A DNA stretch of 18,483 nt, from assembly GCA_007135355.1 (NCBI GenBank), contig SLJA01000139.1, forward strand, positions 1 through 18,483. The letters are read 5' to 3'. This document shows, piece by piece, positions 14,786-18,483 of the stretch. Below the pieces are notes generated by a model, which worked only from the letters and a program-made list of their open reading frames with translations, had not been told where the DNA came from and ran no database searches. A program made the translations under genes and the position numbers. The stretch is from Wenzhouxiangella sp. (GTDB taxonomy: Bacteria > Pseudomonadota > Gammaproteobacteria > Xanthomonadales > Wenzhouxiangellaceae). Positions within the stretch are counted from its first letter, which is position 1; each line of letters begins with the position of its first letter.

Positions 14786-15787
14786 ATGGCTGGCCCCATC
14801 GCAGTATTCGGCGCCGGTTCCTGGGGAACCGCGCTGGGCATGCATCTGGCTCGTCGGGGCCATGCCGTGCGACTGTGGGATATCGATGCCGGGCATGTAG
14901 CGCGCCTGCGGGCCGATCGCTGCAACGAACGCTACCTGCCCGGTATCGCCTTTCCGGACGGATTGGAGCCTGGGGCGGATTTCGACGCAGTATGCACCGA
15001 CGCCACCGACTACCTGATCGTCACGCCTTCGCACGCGTTCGCCGAAACCCTGGCGCGCCTGAAACACCGGCTGCGGCCCGAAGTTGGCCTGGCCTGGGCC
15101 AGCAAGGGCTTCGAGCCGGGCAGCGCACGGCTGTTGCACGAAGTAGCCGAACAACAGCTTGACAAAGACATTCCGTTAGCCCTGATTACCGGCCCGTCGT
15201 TTGCCCGCGAGGTTGCGCAAGGCTTGCCGACGGCGGTGACCGTGGCTGCTTCCACGCCCGGGTTCGGCAACCACTGGGCCGAGCTGCTGCACGGCGACAA
15301 TTTCCGGGCCTACTACACCGCCGATCTGGTCGGCGCCGAGCTGGGTGGGGCCTTGAAAAACGTGCTCGCGGTCGCCTGCGGCATCGTCGATGGTCTGGGC
15401 CTGGGCAGCAACACCCGCGCGGCCCTGATCACTCGCGGACTGGCCGAAATGATGCGTCTGGGCAAGGCTCTGGGCGCTGATCCTTTGACCCTGACCGGTC
15501 TGGCCGGCGTGGGTGATCTGGTTTTGACCTGCACCGGCGATCTGTCGCGCAATCGTCAGCTCGGCATGGCCTTGGCGCGCGGCAAGGGACGGGATGAGGC
15601 GGTGGCCGAAATCGGGCAGGTGGTCGAAGGGATCGGCACAGCCGAGGAAGCCATGCGTCTGGCGGCGCGCCACGGCGTCGAAATGCCGATCACCGAGCAG
15701 GTGCACGGCATTCTGTTCAAGGGCTGGAGCGCGGAAAAAGGCGTGCGGGTTCTCATGCAGCGTGGCCTCAAGCCGGAGACGGCTTGA
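14786..15787 (+). CDS. gpsA: Glycerol-3-phosphate dehydrogenase [NAD(P)+]
   Basis: Cytoplasmic enzyme that reduces dihydroxyacetone phosphate to sn-glycerol-3-phosphate, the backbone of phospholipids. The protein is 333 aa, the normal length. The N-terminal Rossmann fold has the dinucleotide loop AVFGAGSWGTALG (Gly9-Gly14). SKGFEPGS and ITGPSFAREVAQGLPTA follow. The catalytic lysine is Lys191 in GGALKNVLAVACGIVDGLG. The C-terminal helical domain includes NTRAALITRGLAEM and GLAGVGDLVLTCTGDLSRN. The start ATG lies 6 nt after secB. The 3' end overlaps the convergent trmL by 20 bp. The cysE gene that follows gpsA in E. coli is not here. Confidence 0.97.
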   Translation: MAGPIAVFGAGSWGTALGMHLARRGHAVRLWDIDAGHVARLRADRCNERYLPGIAFPDGLEPGADFDAVCTDATDYLIVTPSHAFAETLARLKHRLRPEVGLAWASKGFEPGSARLLHEVAEQQLDKDIPLALITGPSFAREVAQGLPTAVTVAASTPGFGNHWAELLHGDNFRAYYTADLVGAELGGALKNVLAVACGIVDGLGLGSNTRAALITRGLAEMMRLGKALGADPLTLTGLAGVGDLVLTCTGDLSRNRQLGMALARGKGRDEAVAEIGQVVEGIGTAEEAMRLAARHGVEMPITEQVHGILFKGWSAEKGVRVLMQRGLKPETA

Positions 15788-16247
15788 CCGCACCGGCGTA
15801 GCCCAGCTGGCGCCAGGCCTCGAACAGGCCAACCGCCACCGCGTTGCTCAGATTCAGACTGCGCGCCCCGGGCAGCTGTGGGATCACCAATCGCTGCTCG
15901 GTTGGGATCGAACACAACACCTCATCCGGCAAACCGGCGGTCTCGCGCCCAAACAGCAGCACATCACCGACCTGGAACGACCACTCTGCCAGCGGGCGCG
16001 CGGCGCGGCTGCTGAACGCAAGCCAGCGACGCTCGCCCAGGGCTTCGCGGCACTGTTCCAGATTGCGATGGCGCTGAACCACCGCACGCTCCCGATAATC
16101 CATGCCGGCGCGCTTCAGGCTGCGCTCATCCAGACGAAAACCCAGCGGCTCGATCAAGTGCAGTCGCGCCGGAGCGTTGACGCACAGCCGCATGATGTTG
16201 CCGGTATTCGGCGGAATCTCGGGGCGGAACAGCACGATCTCGAACAT
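15768..16247 (-). CDS. trmL: tRNA (cytidine(34)-2'-O)-methyltransferase
   Basis: SPOUT-class methyltransferase (YibK/TrmL) that uses S-adenosylmethionine to 2'-O-methylate the wobble base of certain leucine tRNAs. The protein is 159 aa, typical for this knotted dimer. Motifs: FEIVLFRPEIPPNTGNIMR at the N-terminus, DVLLFGRETAGLP in the middle, and the knot region VIPQLPGARSLNLSNAVAVG near the end. I chose ATG at 16247 because the family signature begins there. The frame stays open upstream to 16346, but those extra 33 residues run through the NrdR-box region and do not fit the family. It is divergent from nrdJ and convergent with gpsA. In E. coli this gene lies in the same neighbourhood, beyond cysE. 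Confidence 0.94.
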   Translation of the reverse strand: MFEIVLFRPEIPPNTGNIMRLCVNAPARLHLIEPLGFRLDERSLKRAGMDYRERAVVQRHRNLEQCREALGERRWLAFSSRAARPLAEWSFQVGDVLLFGRETAGLPDEVLCSIPTEQRLVIPQLPGARSLNLSNAVAVGLFEAWRQLGYAGAVKPSPA

Positions 16248-16310
16248 GTTGAAGGCCTTTTTTGGGGGACTTGATTCTGCTGCCTGTTGGGCGTAAGGTA
16301 TGCGACCGCG

Positions 16311-16326
16311 GCACAAGATGTTGTGC
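16311..16326 (+). promoter_or_regulatory. Predicted NrdR box 1
   Basis: GCACAAGATGTTGTGC, a 16-bp inverted repeat; the symmetry extends outward to CGGCACAA/TTGTGCCG with 8-bp arms around GATG. It fits the known NrdR-box pattern (aCaCwAwATcTwGtGt) at nearly every conserved position. NrdR is the ATP/dATP-sensing repressor of ribonucleotide reductase genes, and the next plus-strand gene is such a reductase. The box is centred about 102 nt before the nrdJ ATG. NrdR itself is not in the window. Confidence 0.8.
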
Positions 16327-16342
16327 CGTAATAGCCAGCGGG

Positions 16343-16358
16343 GCACAACAGGTTGTGA
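16343..16358 (+). promoter_or_regulatory. Predicted NrdR box 2
   Basis: GCACAACAGGTTGTGA, with CACAA/TTGTG arms around CAGG. It is a slightly weaker copy of box 1. The boxes are separated by 16 bp and their centres by 32 bp, about three helical turns, which is the paired arrangement known for NrdR sites. It is centred about 70 nt before the nrdJ ATG and just upstream of the predicted -10, so bound NrdR could block RNA polymerase. Confidence 0.75.
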
Positions 16359-16380
16359 AAAAAGCAGTGCGCAACCTGTG

Positions 16381-16386
16381 TATAAG
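16381..16386 (+). promoter_or_regulatory. Possible -10 element of the nrdJ promoter
   Basis: TATAAG, a 5/6 match to TATAAT, lies 35 nt before the nrdJ ATG in the most AT-rich part of the gap. No good -35 is spaced at 16-18 bp (the A-run near 16358-16363 is there instead). TTGTGA within NrdR box 2 is 22 bp away, which is too far for a standard promoter. This is a weak call made from position and sequence only. Confidence 0.4.
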
Positions 16387-16420
16387 TCTTAACAAATCGA
16401 GCAAATCAAGAGGTTGCGGC

Positions 16421-18483
16421 ATGAGCGTTTCGGCAGAAGCATTATCGGCGGCGCTTCCGGAAATCGCCTTCCAGGAAGCATCGATCGACATCTGGGACAA
16501 GAAGTATCGATTGAAGGCCAAATCCGGCGCGGTCATCGACCAAGAGATCGATGACACTTATCAGCGAGTCGCGCGGGCGCTGGCCGATGTCGAGCAAACC
16601 CCGGAGTTGCGCTCGTTGTGGTTCCGGGAGTTTCTGTGGGCGCTGCGCCGCGGCGCCATTCCGGCCGGTCGCATCACCTCCAACGCCGGCGCGCTGGAAC
16701 ACAAACCGGCCACTTCGACCATCAACTGCACCGTCTCCGGCACCATCGGAGATTCCATGAATGACATCCTGGGCAAGGTTCACGAGGCCGGGTTGACGCT
16801 CAAGGCCGGCTGCGGCATTGGCTATGAGTTCTCCACCTTGCGGCCCAAGGGCGCTTATGTCTCGGGGGCGGGGGCTTATACCTCGGGCCCGCTGTCGTTC
16901 ATGGACATCTACGACAAGATGTGTTTCACGGTGTCCTCGGCCGGCGGTCGACGCGGTGCGCAGATGGCCACCTTCGACATCTCGCACCCGGACGTGATGG
17001 ATTTCATCCGCGCCAAGCGCGAAAACGGTGTCCTGCGCCAGTTCAACTGCTCGCTGCTGATTACCGATGACTTTATCCGCGCGGTGCAAAACGATGCTGA
17101 CTGGCAACTCGTGTTCCCGATACTGGAGAGCGAAGCCCACGAGCTTGATCTGTACAACCCCGAACAGGTGGTCTGGCGCGACTGGCCCAACAACTCGGGT
17201 TATGTCAGCAGCGAAGACGGCCTGGTGGCCTGCAAGATCTACCGCACAGTGCCGGCGCGCCGCCTGTGGAACATGATCATGACCTCGACCTACGACTTCG
17301 CCGAGCCCGGCTTCGTACTGGTCGATCGCATCAACGAGCAGAACAACAATTGGTGGGTCGAGAACATCCGCGCCACCAATCCCTGTGTCACTGCCGACAC
17401 TTGGGTCCATACCACCCATGGGCCGCGCCAGGTCCTGGATCTGATCGGACAGCCGTTCGAGGTAGTGGTGGACGGTAAAGCGCATGCCAGCGGTGCCGAC
17501 GGGTTTTTCAAGACCGCGACCAAAAAGATCGTGCGGCTGGTCACTGCGGAAGGCCATGAGTTGAAACTGACCCACGATCACCGCGTGCGCAGGGTCAGCA
17601 GCTTCACCCGCTTCCGCACCGAGACCGAATGGTGTGAGGCGGGCAAACTGGCGTCTGGCGATCGCTTGTTGCTGAATGATCATCGGACCGGCCCGGAGTG
17701 GGAAGGGCCACTCAACGAGGCCGAAGGCTACCTGTTGGGCCTTTTGCTGGGCGACGGCACCCTCAAGAATGACGGTGCGGTCCTGTCGGTTTGGCAGGAA
17801 GCTTCCGTAGTCAACGGCGTCTGCGCCGATCAGAGTGCTCACGCCATCATGCAGGCCGCGGCTGGGGCAGCCCGTTGCTTGTCTCACCGTGCAGATTTCC
17901 AGGGCTGGTTCTCGGTCTCAGGCCGGGGTGAGTTTCGCATGAAATCCGCCGCCCTGAGAGACCTGGCTTTCGCAATGGGCATGTCGCCGGGCAACAAGCG
18001 CATCACTCCGGCGCTTGAACAGGCCTCGGCTGCCGCCTATCGCGGCTTCCTGCGTGGATTTTTCGATGCCGACGGCAGCATTCAGGGTAGTCAGGCCAAG
18101 GGCGTCAGCGTTCGTCTGGCCCAGAGTGACCTCGATCGTTTGCAGGCGGTTCAACGCATGCTGCTGCGCTTGGGGCTTGCCTCTCGCATCTACCGGAACC
18201 GGCGCCCGGCCGGCCGCAGCCTTCTGCCTGACGGCAGGGGCGGGCAGCGAGCTTATCCGGTGCGCGCGCAGCATGAGCTGGTGATCAGCGGCGAAAATCT
18301 GGCGCGCTTTGCCGAGTTGATCGGCTTCAGCCATGCCGGCAAGCAGGCCGCTCTGGAAAATGCACTGCTGGCGTACTCGCGCCGATTCAACCGCGAGCGC
18401 TTTGTTGCTCGCGTATTGACGGTGGAAGAAGCGGGCACGGCAGACGTTTACGACGTTCAGGTTCCCGGGATCAACACCTTCGA
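16421..18483 (+). CDS. nrdJ: Adenosylcobalamin-dependent (class II) ribonucleotide reductase, intein-containing, 3' partial
   Basis: Reduces ribonucleotides to deoxyribonucleotides with a B12-generated radical. The frame is open from ATG 16421 to the window end (687 whole codons). Residues 1-321 are reductase: SIDIWDKKYRLKAKSG start, EDTY-like IDDTYQRVARALADVE, TSNAGALEHKPATSTINCTVSG (redox-type Cys103), LKAGCGIGYEFSTLRPKG, SSAGGRRGAQMATFDISHPD, QFNCSLLITDDF (Cys210) and ENIRATNP. No ATP-cone is seen at the N-terminus. At residue 322, where NPCGE should continue, an intein begins. The catalytic thiyl Cys, the Glu two residues later and the C-terminal half are therefore beyond the window. AAGAGG at 16408-16413 is the ribosome site, 7 nt from ATG. 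Two predicted NrdR boxes precede it. Class II rests on overall similarity to B12-dependent reductases and is less certain than reductase itself. Confidence 0.92.
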   Translation, partial: MSVSAEALSAALPEIAFQEASIDIWDKKYRLKAKSGAVIDQEIDDTYQRVARALADVEQTPELRSLWFREFLWALRRGAIPAGRITSNAGALEHKPATSTINCTVSGTIGDSMNDILGKVHEAGLTLKAGCGIGYEFSTLRPKGAYVSGAGAYTSGPLSFMDIYDKMCFTVSSAGGRRGAQMATFDISHPDVMDFIRAKRENGVLRQFNCSLLITDDFIRAVQNDADWQLVFPILESEAHELDLYNPEQVVWRDWPNNSGYVSSEDGLVACKIYRTVPARRLWNMIMTSTYDFAEPGFVLVDRINEQNNNWWVENIRATNPCVTADTWVHTTHGPRQVLDLIGQPFEVVVDGKAHASGADGFFKTATKKIVRLVTAEGHELKLTHDHRVRRVSSFTRFRTETEWCEAGKLASGDRLLLNDHRTGPEWEGPLNEAEGYLLGLLLGDGTLKNDGAVLSVWQEASVVNGVCADQSAHAIMQAAAGAARCLSHRADFQGWFSVSGRGEFRMKSAALRDLAFAMGMSPGNKRITPALEQASAAAYRGFLRGFFDADGSIQGSQAKGVSVRLAQSDLDRLQAVQRMLLRLGLASRIYRNRRPAGRSLLPDGRGGQRAYPVRAQHELVISGENLARFAELIGFSHAGKQAALENALLAYSRRFNRERFVARVLTVEEAGTADVYDVQVPGINTF
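17384..18483 (+). mobile_element. Intein with LAGLIDADG homing endonuclease inside nrdJ, 3' end beyond the window
   Basis: In-frame protein-splicing element starting at Cys322 of the precursor (intein Cys1). Splicing block A reads CVTADTWVHTTHGPRQV. Block B reads ELKLTHDHRVRRV with the TxxH pair Thr384/His387. Two LAGLIDADG motifs follow: GYLLGLLLGDG (436-446, acidic Asp445) and FLRGFFDADG (543-552, acidic Asp551). Block F begins at DVYDVQVPGINTF (675-687) and is cut by the window end. The missing piece should be about 8-12 residues ending in His-Asn, then Cys+1. Total length is thus about 375-380 residues. Both endonuclease acids are present, so homing activity is plausible. The residue before the intein is Pro321. 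Base composition by eye resembles the host gene. Confidence 0.93.

Noticed and set aside
14240..15154. A 304-codon minus-strand frame opposite secB and gpsA
   Set aside because: Both plus-strand genes are unmistakable and the minus-strand frame shows no motif.
17384..17386. Cys322 as the catalytic thiyl cysteine of the reductase
   Set aside because: It appears in NPC as expected, but the following residues VTADTWV are intein block A. It must be intein Cys1, with the catalytic Cys as +1 beyond the window.
16442..17887. A 481-codon open frame on the minus strand
   Set aside because: It lies entirely opposite nrdJ and its intein, whose plus-strand reading has clear family motifs throughout. 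The minus-strand protein has no recognisable motif. High GC with strong codon bias produces such long antisense frames.

Overview
The window is about 18.5 kb of dense, GC-rich, Gram-negative DNA. It looks chromosomal and gammaproteobacterial. SecB, a GspA/GspB (ExeA/ExeB-type) pair and the yibQ-envC-gpmI / yibN-secB-gpsA neighbourhood, known from Escherichia coli and many other Gammaproteobacteria, all point there. A B12-dependent ribonucleotide reductase and a sulfotransferase suggest a free-living, perhaps marine lineage such as Chromatiales or Wenzhouxiangellaceae; that placement is inference. I see no rRNA, tRNA, CRISPR array or insertion sequence. No gap between genes exceeds 175 bases.

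Region 1 (1-6625, plus strand) is a tight run: bifunctional proline oxidation enzyme PutA, the AAA+ secretion ATPase GspA, its partner GspB, a rhomboid intramembrane protease and a DUF1820 protein. Junctions are 2 nt, 6 nt, a GTGA overlap and a TAGTG overlap, so these genes are probably co-transcribed. Region 2 (6714-9963, plus strand) holds a secreted protein of unknown function, an AbgT-family transporter and a sulfotransferase. The sulfotransferase converges on yibQ with overlapping 3' ends.

Region 3 (9930-16247) is the conserved yib block. On the minus strand gpmI, an EnvC-type amidase activator and a YibQ-type divergent polysaccharide deacetylase are coupled. Divergently on the plus strand lie a membrane-anchored rhodanese (YibN), secB and gpsA. 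The glutaredoxin gene grxC, which sits between yibN and secB in E. coli, is absent. trmL (minus strand) converges on gpsA with overlapping 3' ends.

Region 4 (16248-18483) is the most interesting part. A 173-bp gap carries two 16-bp palindromes with centres 32 bp apart that match the NrdR-box pattern. They precede the start of an adenosylcobalamin-dependent (class II) ribonucleotide reductase. At residue 322, exactly where the catalytic Asn-Pro-Cys motif should be, the reading frame enters an intein with a LAGLIDADG homing-endonuclease domain. The window ends inside the last splicing block of the intein, so the catalytic cysteine and the rest of the reductase lie beyond the edge.
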